64,000 bases of DNA from Cardiocondyla obscurior (Eukaryota; Arthropoda; Insecta; Hymenoptera; Formicidae): NCBI RefSeq assembly GCF_019399895.1, contig NC_091865.1, positions 12,777,001 to 12,841,000 of the forward strand. The letters are read 5' to 3'. The translations under genes were made by a program, and so were the position numbers. Below are positions 1-11,508 of this stretch, in pieces (the first letter of the stretch is position 1; the number at the start of each line of letters is the position of its first letter). The notes under the pieces are model-generated. The model searched no databases and had not been told where the DNA came from. It worked only from the letters and a program-made list of their open reading frames with translations.

Positions 1-1080
1 TGAACTTTGGACGGATAAGGCGGCGGTATAAGATCAAGGAACCATTGTACTCAGTTGGTGCCATCAACCAAACATAGAATATACACTGTGTACATAAATT
101 TATAATTTATAATACCTGACCTTGAGTCTTATCATCAAGAATTAAGTTATTTTTAAGATGATACCTTGAACAACCAGTAAACTGGAAACCAGCAGACAAT
201 ATATTCAGAAAAAAACTCTACAATAGTAAATACAGCAAAAACGACCCAATAAGTGAGCCACTTTGAGTCATCATCTTTTTTTGGACTCTCTAGTGCCTTC
301 ATAGACTGGTATGCAGGATAAACAAAACCGATTAAGTTGCATACTAGCTGTTGTCCTAATCCAAACACCAAGTATACAGCCAGCAGTATCAATGATCCTA
401 TTAGCATACAAATAATGAATTTAATAACAATAATTTATAAAAGACACATAAAAAAATATAGTTACTTATTCAGATCTGAGTATAATTTTACGATATTTCT
501 AACAATAAATGTCATTAAATTAACTGTAAATATAATCGAGTCAATCATATCTATAATTAGAAATATTATAAAATTATAACTGGATTCAAAAGTAACTGTC
601 CTTACATTGTAAGTGCTTTAATTTGAATTTAACTTACTGTTGATTGCAAGAAATTCTGACGTAAGCGAAAAATACGGAGTACTTTGAACGAGATACTATC
701 GATTAACTTGGGCAAAGATCAACAAGTTATAAATTTTCGGAAGAGTAATTGATGCAATATATTGCGGAAAAAATGGAGCAATGCAAAAAAGAAGGTTAGA
801 CACATTTATTCGGTTGCGTAATGAGTGCGCGGTAATGCATACCGAAAGACTACGATAATATGTAAGTGTGCGGCCGAGTAATAATTCAAATGCGGAAGAG
901 TAATCAATATGAATGACAAATGGAAATTCACCTAATCACCGAATTAGACTCACCGACAAAAATGTATAGCCGATCGACGCCGGTCTTTTCCTCTGCACAG
1001 ACAAATAGTTTCGCCCACGGCTTACTCTCGTCCCTCAACGCTTTCTCGAGATATTCCTTCACAGCAGCAATGCGGGCCAT
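1..1080 (-). CDS. Reep5: REEP5/6-type receptor expression-enhancing protein (partial, 5' three exons)
   Basis: This is a TB2/DP1/HVA22-family ER membrane protein. The family inserts hairpins that curve and stabilise tubular ER. Coding exons on the minus strand are 954-1080, 165-397 and 1-85, the last cut by the window edge, so the C-terminus is missing. The start is the ATG at 1080, giving MARIAAVKEYL. Upstream in-frame ATGs exist, but the residues they add do not resemble the family. Exon 1 holds the short cytosolic N-terminus ending in EEKTGVDRLYIFVG, as in REEP5/6 rather than REEP1-4. Exon 2 holds two hydrophobic hairpin regions around the motifs LVCNLIGFVYPAY, ALESPKKDD and WLTYWVVFAVF. 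Exon 3 ends with MAPTEYNGSLILYRRLIRP, the expected amphipathic end. Junctions are GT-AG, with phases 1 and 0. It is divergent from INTS2 to the right. The family call is firm; which of REEP5 or REEP6 is not decidable because insects usually keep one gene for the pair. Confidence 0.9.
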
Positions 1081-1487
1081 TTTTCTCTCGTTAAATATAT
1101 CGTGCCTTCCGACGAAGCTGGGCGCGTAGCGTTGGTTAACCGTGCAGGCGTGCACTTCATAAAAGAATGACCAAATAACACAAAAAAAAGCGTATGTGAA
1201 TGTTATCAACCAATAGAAACACAGTATTAATTCCGATATCTGTGCAACGACTTGAAGAATAAAATTTTGTGAAATTAATTATTATATTAAATCAGAAAGT
1301 TGTAAATTAACGTTTAAAATAAGAAAATAAAAAAATACTAATAAATAACGTGAAAAACAAGCGTAAAATATCTCGCGACTGTTATCCAATAGGAACCAAT
1401 AAGAACACAGTGCAGCTTGGAAAGAACAAACCTAGAGTTGAGCCATCTGGTCTACACTGTGCCACTATGGTTTAGTTAGGTTTAGTC
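1081..1487. promoter_or_regulatory. Intergenic, likely 5' region shared by REEP5 and (originally) INTS2
   Basis: This is the gap between the REEP5 start codon and the left edge of the hAT insertion. No ORF with family resemblance is seen. Before the insertion, REEP5 and INTS2 start codons would have been roughly 480 bp apart and head to head, so this block probably held a shared promoter. The right end carries degenerate GTTTAG/TTAGG-like repeats, and the target-site duplication falls within them. Confidence 0.45.
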
Positions 1488-1975
1488 CAGTGGTCGCAGA
1501 TTTTAGACGGGCAACATACGCACACTAGGCACAATGCCGTGTCCGTGTGTGCCCGTAGCGCCTGCTAATGCCTCGGACGCAGAGAGCCCAACTCGGAATC
1601 GCGGCTTCCACGCGTTCAGATATAGAGACTCGTCCGTGTGAAGCCAGCGTTTCGGCTGCCGTCGGATAGAAGAACAGGCCAGACCTATACACTGTCTGTC
1701 CTGTTCTTTCGTGGCGTCGCCGGCACATATCGCAGATCCGCTTCTCGGTAACATCGCGGAGTCTTAAATAATTTTAAATAGTACGAAATCCGAGTCACCG
1801 AATTGTGTATTGTACGACATTTTCAAGATATAATGTAATATAAATTTTTAATGTACAATGCAGCAAAAATTTTCCGTCCCACTTAAACAGACTGCGGACT
1901 GTCGGTTGTATATACTTTTCATATTTTCTGCAAGTACAACCGGTGTGGTTAAAAATTTTTTATGCATTCTACACA

Positions 1976-3276
1976 TCACTCATACCTAGTTTAAATTATT
2001 ATAAAACAAGGAAAAATTGTTCGAATAGGACTTTAAAACTACTAAAATACGCGTCGCACAATCCGGCGTAACGCGAATCTCAAGCAGCAGATGCCAATTT
2101 CCCGAATTGCGTGCAGTAGCGCACGCACTATCAGTCACGGCTAACGAAACAGAAAACGACACTCCGCGAGAGACCGACGAATACTCCGGGCTGTACAACG
2201 ATCAATTAAAAATAAATTGAAAACGCGAATTATAACCCGAGAGCGCGAAACAATATTCCGATCACGAGAAAAGCGACCTTGTTTTATAATAACTTAAACA
2301 CAACACCCCGTATAATATACAAAAACGCAAAACTGTACGCTCACACTCACACTCGCTCACATAATATTCACCGCGCACTTCATAACACTATGACTCATAT
2401 TCACCGCGCATTTTATTACAATATCACTCATACTTAGTTTAAATTATTATAAAACAAGGAAAAATTGTTCGAATAGGACTTATAAAACTACTAAAATACG
2501 CGTCACACAATCCGGCGTAACGCGAATCTCAAGCAGCAGATGCCAATTTCCCGAATTGCGTGCAGTAGCGCACGCACTATCAGTCACGGCTAACGAAACA
2601 GAAAACGACACTCCGCGAGGGACCGACGAATACTCCGGGCTGTACAACGATCAATTAAAAAATAAATTGAAAACGCGAATTATAACCCGAGAGCGCGAAA
2701 CAATATTCCGATCACGAGAAAAGCGACCTTGTTTTATAATAACTTAAACACAACACCCCGTATAATATACAAAAACGCAAAACTGTACGCTCACACTCAC
2801 ACTCGCTCACATAATATTCACCGCGCACTTCATAACACTATGACTCATATTCACCGCGCATTTTATTACAATATCACTCATACTTAGTTTAAATTATTAT
2901 AAAACAAGGAAAAATTGTTCGAATAGGACTTATAAAACTACTAAAATACGCGTCACACAATCCGGCGTAACGCGAATCTCAAGCAGCAGATGCCAATTTC
3001 CCGAATTGCGTGCAGTAGCGCACGCACTATCAGTCACGGCTAACGAAACAGAAAACGACACTCCGCGAGGGACCGACGAATACTCCGGGCTGTACAACGA
3101 TCAATTAAAAATAAATTGAAAACGCGAATTATAACCCGAGAGCGCGAAACAATATTCCGATCACGAGAAAAGCGACCTTGTTTTATAATAACTTAAACAC
3201 AACACCCCGTATAATATACAAAAACGCAAAACTGTACGCTCACACTCACACTCGCTCACATAATATTCACCGCGCA
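1976..3276 (+). repeat. Tandem ~449-bp units inside hAT copy 1 (about 2.9 copies)
   Basis: Units start at 1976, 2424 and 2874 with TCACTCATAC, giving spacings of 448 and 450. The third unit stops at about 3276 where the unique sequence begins. Units 2 and 3 share variants (for example GAGGGACC against GAGAGACC in unit 1), so the third unit arose by duplicating unit 2, or copy 2 lost one. The other genomic copy has only two units. Confidence 0.9.
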
Positions 3277-3340
3277 TTAGATCGCTCGCAGGATAGTCCA
3301 CGACGCTTCCGTTAAATCCTCGATCTTGACAAAAGAAATA

Positions 3341-3390
3341 TGATGTATCTTGATGTATCTTGATGTATCTTGATGTATCTTGATGTATCG
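3341..3390 (+). repeat. 10-bp minisatellite (TGATGTATCT) x5 in hAT copy 1
   Basis: Five head-to-tail decamers, the last ending in G. The hAT copy at 22093-24886 has six, so this array differs in length between the two insertions. Confidence 0.9.
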
Positions 3391-4725
3391 TCGATGAAAC
3401 TTTTATTTAATTATTACTCCTCAAGGCGCTGACTCATCGAAGTGACCGTGAACTTAAACTTGAACTCCGGTAGAGAACAGTTATCCCCCCTTTACACATC
3501 CGTTCCCGACTACATTTAGGCGCAAAATGAGGGTAGCGCGGTCGTGATAACGGTACTTATGTTGGGGGGGGGGTAATTAATTGGCGCACTAGGGAAAAAA
3601 CGTTCCCACCTATCAGGTGATAAGAGAAGGGTTGTAATTGGTCGGCATGGGGATGATACCGCGAGTGTCCAATGAGTGTGAAAAATTTTGTATTGCGACC
3701 CGTTTATTTTTACCGTTATGCGCACTTTTTTGGCGCCGTTCATTCCGCTGACAACAAACTTTTTGAAAAATAGCGGATGCAAAGCGTGCGCATGGTTTGT
3801 TTTAATATTCAAAAAAGAAAATAATTTAACCGGTTATGGACAATTTTTTTCCCGCGAAGCATACTCGTAAAGGCAATTATTTAGACATTTGTCGGTATAA
3901 GAAAAAGAGAGTTCGCAGTTTTACAATAAGTTAATCTGTAGAAAGCGAGAGTGATAACGTGCAAAAAAGCCACTCAATTATTTCGACGATTATTGTGAAT
4001 AAAAATTAGACATGTCGCTTCTCATCCGCGATATCGTAAAGTCAAATAGAGCTTTAGTGACCAGCACGCGCGAGTGATTTTCAGATACGCGGTGTAAAAC
4101 GAACCCCGCTAATTAAATTATATGTAGAAATTTAATCCGCTCATTAACAATAAACGATCCGATCGATGGCGTTCGTTTTAATCAAGAAACGTGAGATTGA
4201 GTTATCGCATAATAGCTACGCGCATTAAAGCGCGTTTCACCGATACACATATCGGCAAAAATTCTAAATAAATTTATACTCGTTCGCAATCGAAATCTTT
4301 CTCTGTACGCGCCGAAATCTCTGACGGTCGGTCTAGTTGCGGAGCCTCGTGGGTGCGGACGCGTCGTTAATCGCTCCGCAATTACGCGTATTTAATTATA
4401 AAATCATTATAAAATCTTTTTATTTTACTGTTAAGTTTATATTTCTGCTCTCATCTTATAACTCGGCGATGTTAGTGTGAAGCGAATCTGTGATAACTGC
4501 CGGCGACGCCGCGAAAGAGTAGGACAGTGTATAGTTCTGGCCTTTTTTTCTATCCGACGGCAGCCGAAACGCTGGCTTTACACGGACGAGTCTCTATATC
4601 TGTACGCGTGGAAGCCGCGATTCCGAGTTCGACTCTCTGCGTCCGAGGCAGGCGCTACGGGCACACACGGACACGGCATTGTGCCTAGTGTGCGTATGTT
4701 GCCCGTCTGAAATCTGCGACCACTG

Positions 4726-4804
4726 GTTTAGTCTTGTTTAGTGTCGTTCAGTTTCGTTTGCAGTTAGCTCACGTTAAGAGTAATCGGGAAAACTCCGGGA
4801 CAAA
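4726..4804 (+). promoter_or_regulatory. INTS2 core promoter / 5' leader with initiator
   Basis: Only 79 bp lie between the transposon end and the INTS2 ATG. Within it, TTCAGTTT at 4747-4754 matches the insect initiator TCAGTY with the likely +1 at the A of 4750, which would give a 5' leader of about 55 nt. The bases at -30 and beyond therefore belong to the transposon. The start site is inferred from the motif only. Confidence 0.45.
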
Positions 4805-7800
4805 ATGTATGAGAACACGCGCGTGTCGCCGCGCGTGTTCACGGCGATACAGAACGTCGACATTATGGAATTGTCCTTGTGTTCGCACAAGGAGATCAGG
4901 CCTATTCTTCCGTGCTTGGTTAGGATGAGTCTTATTTCGCCGTTGGACATAACGAAGGAGTGCGTCGAAGGCAGAAAGCAAGTGCTGACTATATTGTCCG
5001 GCATCGAATCCGTGAACTCCATCATTGCTCTACTGTCCATTGACTTTCACGCCCTCGAAACCGACGTGCGGCAGGAACAGCAGTTGAGGTTAGGATTTGC
5101 ATGCCGAGCTTAAAGTTTATTACTGAAGAACTATCTGTTATAAAAATTTTTTATTTTTTTAACCAATTTTTTAAAATTTGAATTGATAATATACTGACAT
5201 TTACCTGTCTTTTTTAGACAAAAGCTTGGTAGTGTACAGAGAGACAGTGTGCTGGCTCAGTCTCTGCAAAGTGGCTTGGCGTTGGAATTTGAGCGCAGCG
5301 AATCCATTCGCAGAATCAGGTTAGTGCTCAGCGAAATTTTGTTTATAGCATCCCAAATACAAGAGCAGCAAAAAAATCAGGAATTCCAGATTAGACAGTC
5401 AGATCTGTTTGACAATGTGGTGTACATGGAGGAGATTAGTTACGTGATTTGCATTGCTCTCGCTGAACTACCGACGTTACTTTCCATCCTGGACATTACA
5501 GAGACTCTCTTGCATGTTAAGCACGGTTCAGATATTATTTGCTGGATTGTTGCCAATAGTCCAGACAGTTTCTCAGAGGTATGCACTCATTTAATAGCTA
5601 ATGGAGAACGCCAAGAAGAGTCTGCCTTAGGCAGAATCAGAACACAAGCGATAACATTGCTCTGTCAGATGAATCCAAGCCAAGCATTGGCGATTAGGGC
5701 CAAGTGTGTGGAATTGTGCCGAATGCCTGCGCTGGCTATAACTCTGAGCCTTGAACATGAGAACGCAAACAGTTTGCAGCCTGAGAGTGATGTAGTCGCG
5801 TTTGTGTCTGGCTTGCTACTTGGTAGCGACCAGCAGGTACGTTCTTGGATTGCTATGTTTATCAGGAATGGGCAAAAGCGCAAGTGGGAATCTCAGACGG
5901 CTTTGCAGTCATTACGGGAGGAATTGCTGAAACGTCTGCAAACAATCGCATCGCAAAGTACGGACAGTCAGTTGGCGGAGTCACAGGTCGTTCAAGCGAG
6001 CGCACTACTTAGACTATACTGTGCTCTGCGAGGTATTGGCGGCATTAAGTTTCAAGATGACGAGGTTGCGATGATCGTACAGCTCCTGACGTCGCATCCG
6101 CCGCCGTCGCCGGCTGGTGTTAGATTTGTGTCTCTCGGTTTGTGCATGCTGATAGCATGCCCGTCTCTAATTGGCCATCACAATTTAGAAAAGCGCAGCA
6201 TCGAATGGGTACAATGGCTGGTGCGCGAGGAAGCCTACTTCGAGAGCGCGAGCGGCGTCACTGCCAGCTTCGGCGAAATGCTACTGTTGATGGCGATACA
6301 TTTTCATAGTAATCAACTGTCGGCTATTTGCGAGCTAGTATGCGCCACGCTCGGCATGAAGATACCTATCAGGCCCAATAATCTTACGCGAATCAAGCAA
6401 ATTTTTATGCAGGAGATTTTCACGGAACAAGTAGTCACTGCTCATGCCGTGAAGGTACCGGTTACCGCGATGTTAAACGCCAACATTCCTGGCTTTTTAC
6501 CGGTGCATTGCATTCATCAGTTGTTAAAATCGCGGGCGTTCGCGAAGCATCGAGTACCCATCAAGAACTGGATATATCGACAGATCTGTGCGAGTGTGCC
6601 ACCGTTGCACCCGGTTCTACCGGCTCTCGTAGAGGTCTACGTGAATTCTATCCTGATGACGAACAACAAAACGTCTGAGCACACAAACAAACCTATCACT
6701 GAGAACGAAATCCGACGGGTGTTCCAGAACAGCGTGTTCGGGGCGAACTTCGATTTTAAGAAAAATCCCATCAATGTTATGCAAATAGACGCTGATAATA
6801 TGGACATCGACACGTCGAAGCCTTCGCTCACCTCGCAGTTATTATTGCTGTACTATCTTTTGCTTTATGAGGACGTGAGATTGTCCAACATGCACACGTT
6901 TATATCGCAAAACAGGAAAGTTAAATCTTACTCGACGGAATTTTTATCCGAATTACCAATCAAATATCTGTTGCAACTGGTCCAGCGAGATCAGATGAAT
7001 TATGCCAGCTTGTTTTCGCCTCTTCTTCGGCTGCTGGCTATACACTTTCCACATTTATCTCTGGTGGACGATTGGCTCGATGATGAAATGATTAATATAG
7101 ATTCTGCCATCGCGAGCTACGAAAACACAAAAATTAGCGAAGTAGCGATCGTCGAGGCGTTTAGTCACGTTAAAACTTGTCCGTCGAGGACCGGCAGATT
7201 ATTGAGACAATTGATGGCATTAAAACCGACTGAAGTGTGGCCGCATGCCGAATTGATAATACATTATTTTAAAGATATTCTTGACGAGCAGGTTCCTAGA
7301 TATATACAAGGTACATTGTTTGTTTAATAAGTATTTAGTAAAAGTTATTTGCATTTCTCATTGTAATTCTGTTTTAACTGTTTTGTATTATATATTTAAT
7401 TATATATTTTTAATTAATATTTAATTAATGGAGATTTTAGAATTAATTAAATATGTATATTATTAATTATTAAATACGAGGAGATGTCAACATTTATTAA
7501 CAAGAAACTTATAAGAACTTTTCTAATTTCAGAACTTTATAAACAAGTGTGGCTCAGACTTAACACTGTTCTGCCACGTTGCTTATGGGTGCTTTCCATA
7601 AACGCGTTACTTGTAGAAAATTCAATAGTGAAAAACGTTTTTTTAACGCAAGATAATATCGTATTGGATCCGTTACAAGTATTGAGATGTGATACGAGAG
7701 TTTTTAGATGCGCGCCAATTTTATCTGTAATCTTAAGGTAAGCAAGATAATTTGATTAAATAAAATACAATAGTAATTAATTTATTTTTGAAATAAAGTT

Positions 7801-8679
7801 GATCAAATCTTTTTTTTTTTTTAACTGTTCGTAGAATTCTACAAGCTACGTTGGCCGCCTCGCGATCTCAATTATCCAGGCACATGCAGGATAAGCCTTT
7901 GACCGAAAAAATCGGACAGTTAACGAGCGAGACGGAAAGAGAAGATTTGAGGATAGCTTTAGTGGCGGGTCAAGAAAGCGCGGCAGTGCAGATTTTACTG
8001 GAAACATGTTTGGAGACGGAAGAAGACAGAAAAACTCTTGGACAAATGTGGTCTCTTCGAGAAATACGAAGCGTTGTGTGCTCTTACTTGCATCAAGTAT
8101 TCATAGCTGATCCATCTTTAGCTAAATTAGTTCATTTTCAGGTATAAAGTTTATTTTCTTGATTTAGTCAATTTATTTTTATATAATTTTAATTTATAAT
8201 TCTCACGAAAAAAAATCTTTTTACAGGGCTATCCACGGGAATTACTTCCAATCACGGTTTCTGGAATTCCATCGATGCATATATGCCTCGATTGGATTCC
8301 AGAATTATTGTCGCAGCCTGAATCGGAAAAACAAGTATTCGCCGTTGATCTCGCTTCACACTTAGCAATTCAGTATGCTTTGCCAAAAGCCCTGAGCGTT
8401 TCTCGATTGGCAATTAATACCCTAATAACGCTATTGGGCGTGTTATCCGCCGAGGATCGTGTCAATCTTTTCATGCCAGTTTTGCCATCGTTAACGCGAA
8501 TTTGTCTGGCTTTCCCTCCATTGGTTGAAGATATTACAGGCCTGTTGTTGCAACTTGGCAGAGTCAGTACAGCTCAAGCTGCCTTAGGTGACAAAGCAGC
8601 AGATTTGTTGTGTCAGAAAGTAAATACAACATTTTGTATGCTATTGCAGAAAGCTATATTGCAATCGCGAGTTTATTAA
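4805..8679 (+). CDS. IntS2: Integrator complex subunit 2
   Basis: INTS2 is a structural subunit of the Integrator complex in the nucleus. Integrator cleaves nascent snRNA and other short RNA polymerase II transcripts and works with PP2A in promoter-proximal termination. Exons are 4805-5088, 5218-7310, 7533-7737, 7835-8141 and 8227-8679. They join in frame to 1113 aa, near the usual length (human about 1200). The N-terminus has the family strings LPCLVRM, VNSIIALLSIDFHALE and the exon-junction QQLR/QKLG. It continues with LEFERSESIRRIRLVLSEI, VANSPDSFSEVC, MNPSQAL and, across exons 2-3, PRYIQ/ELYKQVW. The protein is helical throughout, with no catalytic site expected. All introns are short GT-AG. 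The ATG at 4805 is the first in the leader and fits the family N-terminus. A hAT insertion ends 79 bp upstream. A poly(A) signal AATAAA lies at 8884-8889. Confidence 0.95.
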
Positions 8680-9465
8680 AGTGCAATAGTTAGCTGCAGT
8701 AGAAACTTGTTGACTATTTTGAGACTTCTAATGTATTATCTGTACATAAATCTTAGTTATGCGTTATTGTAAAGCAACTTTTAATTTAAGTTTGTAAACG
8801 GTTTTTAATAATATATAAAATATTTGATTTTGATGAATTCCATTTTGTAGCGTTAATAAGAGTAGTACATCGTTGAATCATCTAATAAATAACAATTTAT
8901 TAAGTTGATTTCATATACATATCAAATTATTAACTTTATCTTTCTGTATATTTAACGACTTTTCTTGTAGACGAAAATGCTAGTTGCATATTTATTTTGA
9001 ATTTAAAAGTAAGTACAAAAGAATGTATATATAATTTTGTTTTCTTTTACAGAAATATTGTTTTGCATTGAGAAAATAAATTTATATTTTCTAATGTAAG
9101 AAACGTGTGATAATAAAAAGACATTTTTCATATCCTTTAGAACATATTTACATGATTTATTATATATTTAAAACAAAGGCAATATATTTTCTACCTTTTT
9201 CGCGTCTACAATAGTTTGTCATGTTTTGAGCGCTATTCTTTTCTATTTTACAAGTCATAACGCAAAAATGTAGAAATGACTTAATCTAACACAATATATT
9301 TTTGTTGTTCTTTGTATGTATATTAAAAATATAAAAATTAAAAGTCAAAATTTAGTAGTTTTCGAATCATTATGTGAGCGACTGTAATTGTAAGTTCACA
9401 TTAGACATGTGATATATTCAGATCATGCATTTGTTAACACATAAAACCAACATCAACAAGCTGAT
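8680..9465. other. Convergent intergenic gap, INTS2 / AP2S1 3' regions
   Basis: AT-rich DNA between two tail-to-tail genes. It should hold both 3' UTRs. A plus-strand AATAAA sits at 8884-8889 for INTS2. A minus-strand AATAAA (TTTATT at 9465-9470) overlaps the AP2S1 stop codon. No further coding potential is seen. Confidence 0.6.
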
Positions 9466-10537
9466 TTATTCCAGAGAATTCAACATCAGAAGCTGCTTCA
9501 GCACTTTGGTTTGGCTTGTCTCTCTGATCTCACCAGCCAAGAACATTTCATCTACAACAGTGTACACCTAAAATATAATTGTAACCATAATTATTATTAT
9601 CAAATAATGCCAGTTATATAATAATAGTAATGTAATTAAATTTTTTAGGATTACTTTCATGATAATTTAAGTAAAGAAATGATTGATTTTTGCAAAGTTT
9701 ATGGTAAATAATTGCTAAGACATGAATCAAAAAAAGTGAGGAAGAATACCTTGTAAAAATTAAAGACTAAATCCAGCTCACATACATTATGGAAGTACTC
9801 ATTCAGTACTTCAACAAAGTTGTGTATTGCTTCCAAATAACAGAGATTATTGTCGTTAACATCGACACAAATGCAGAAATATAAGCCTGCATATCGCCTG
9901 TATACTATCTTGAAATTGCGAAACTGAAATATATAACATTCAATATTTAGCATATGTGACAAACACACACACATATATAATGCAAAAAAATTGTATTTGA
10001 TCAAACCAACCTCAACAAAGTTTGTATGCTTTGCATCTCTTACAGTAACCACTGCATGAACTTCTTCTATCAATTTCTGTTTTTCATCATCATCAAAGTT
10101 CATATACCACTTTGCTAACCTAGTCTTACCAGCTCTATTTTGTATGAGGATAAATCGTATCTGCAAAAAAAAAAAAAGAAACAAGTATTCAAAGCTTAAT
10201 TACATTTTCTTAAAAAAAATTGTTTTCTTATTTAAATATTATTAATTCAATTCTTCACATTTTTAACTGAAAATGTAAAATAATTCTCAAAGATGCTGCA
10301 TTTTAATTTTCAATTTACAGCTTTTAATAAAGCAAACACTACAATATATATATTTTTTATCAACGAATGTCACAAATCGTATTTAAATTTGTCAAAAGAA
10401 TGGCTCAACCACCTAACAGAAGCAAAAATTACATTTTAACGCATATTTTTCCGTGCATATTGTCCTTGTTCATATTCTTATCAGTGTTAAAAGCTGACAT
10501 TAATTAAATTTCAGTAAAATATTTTCACACGTACCAT
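9466..10537 (-). CDS. AP2S1: AP-2 complex subunit sigma
   Basis: This is the small sigma subunit of the AP-2 clathrin adaptor. With alpha it forms the dileucine-signal binding site used in endocytosis at the plasma membrane. Exons on the minus strand are 10535-10537 (the ATG alone), 10011-10160, 9750-9923 and 9466-9567. They sum to 429 nt, or 142 aa plus stop, exactly the family length. The start reads M/IRFILIQNRAGKTRLAKWY, followed by FDDDEKQKLIEEVHAVV, FRNFKIVYRRYAGLYFC and VYTVVDEMFLAGEI, ending LLMLNSLE. This is close to identical to animal AP2S1. Residues R15 and K17 of the FILIQNRAGKTR segment, which help bind the cargo signal, are kept. The start codon stands alone on its exon (donor GTACGT immediately after ATG), so the second exon cannot be translated without that splice. 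It is head to head with the MKRN2OS-like gene. Confidence 0.97.
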
Positions 10538-11508
10538 TTTGAAAGGTAATTCGGTACACGAACGTTCTACAAAACTTTGGTAAACATAAAATTTTATCAA
10601 TTCTCCGCCCACCACGATTACAGATGCGGCCACTTTGGAATCAAGATTTCGAGATATACTCTGTATAGTGTATAGTCTGTATGGGCAGAGCAGTGCCGCC
10701 GGCCGCGGTGAAATCCGTAAACACATTCATTTCTCGAGTCGTTGCATGGATATCGGAATTAATACTGTGTTTCTATTGGTGAATAACAATCGCGAAATAT
10801 TTCGCTCTTGTTTTTCGCGTTATTTATTAATATTTAACATTTTCCTTTTAAACGTTAATTTGCAATCTCCTGATTTAATATAGATTAATTTTACGAAATT
10901 TTATTCATTCGCTAGCACTTGATCGGAATTCAACAGATTTTCTAATTTTCTCCACATGCAATCTAGCCTTCGAGCTTACAGTGAAGGAACGGAGAAGTTT
11001 TGAGAATCGAGTCGAAACGAAATGTGCATTTTATTCCGAGCACTGCTTTAAGGTATCCCGTTTAAATTACACTTGACACGTGCACATAAGATATCTTTGC
11101 TGTATGTAAAAACGTAGTATGGTGTGATACCATTGAATTTTCTGCGCTGTTTGTTAAATACGTTATATAAGTTAAAATGAGATGATCTTGCCACTTAACA
11201 CATGTATCTACAAACTTGCTTCATATATACTTTATTTATGTTATCGCACATATTTTTATCCTGTCATTTTTCTTTCGTTCTTTCTTTTTGTTTTCTCGTT
11301 TTCAGTGTAAGCATTATAAAATAGCGAAAAAAAGGATTTAAAAAAGGGATGATCAACTAAATTGATTTCAGGTGATAAACGTTTGTTGTATATATGTATG
11401 TACTACATACGTCTCGTTTCGCAAACTGGCAGACTTCTCGTCTTACTTGAGAAGACAAATGAAGATTTCTCTAGAAAAATAAAATTCTGCGGTTATCAAG
11501 TGCACAGA
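10538..11508. promoter_or_regulatory. Head-to-head gap between AP2S1 and the MKRN2OS-like gene
   Basis: About 970 bp between two divergent start codons. A GC-richer patch at about 10610-10740 directly upstream of AP2S1 (CGCCGGCCGCGG near 10697) is the best promoter candidate. The rest is AT-rich and may include a 5' leader or upstream intron of the right-hand gene: CAG/GT-like junctions occur near 11370. No other gene is seen. Confidence 0.4.

Larger units (their letters stand above)
1488..4725 (+). mobile_element. Non-autonomous hAT transposon, copy 1 (3.24 kb, three internal tandem units)
   Basis: The ends are inverted repeats beginning CAGTGGTCGCAGATTT. By eye the repeats run about 1488-1761 and 4462-4725, unusually long for hAT, and match closely apart from small indels. 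An 8-bp duplication GTTTAGTC flanks both sides (1480-1487 and 4726-4733). An 8-bp target duplication plus a CAGTGG terminus points to the hAT superfamily. No transposase ORF is present: the longest frame is about 98 codons (3516-3812, minus) and shows no RNase H or BED-finger features. The interior holds about 2.9 tandem copies of a ~449-bp unit, a five-copy 10-bp repeat and a unique AT-rich right half. A second copy at 22093-24886 is nearly identical. It must rely on a transposase supplied from elsewhere. Confidence 0.9.

Noticed and set aside
1503..1754. 83-codon frame in the hAT terminal repeat, repeated in inverted form and in copy 2
   Set aside because: It lies entirely inside the terminal inverted repeat, with a related frame from the other repeat. 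Its recurrence is explained by transposon copies, not by a conserved protein.
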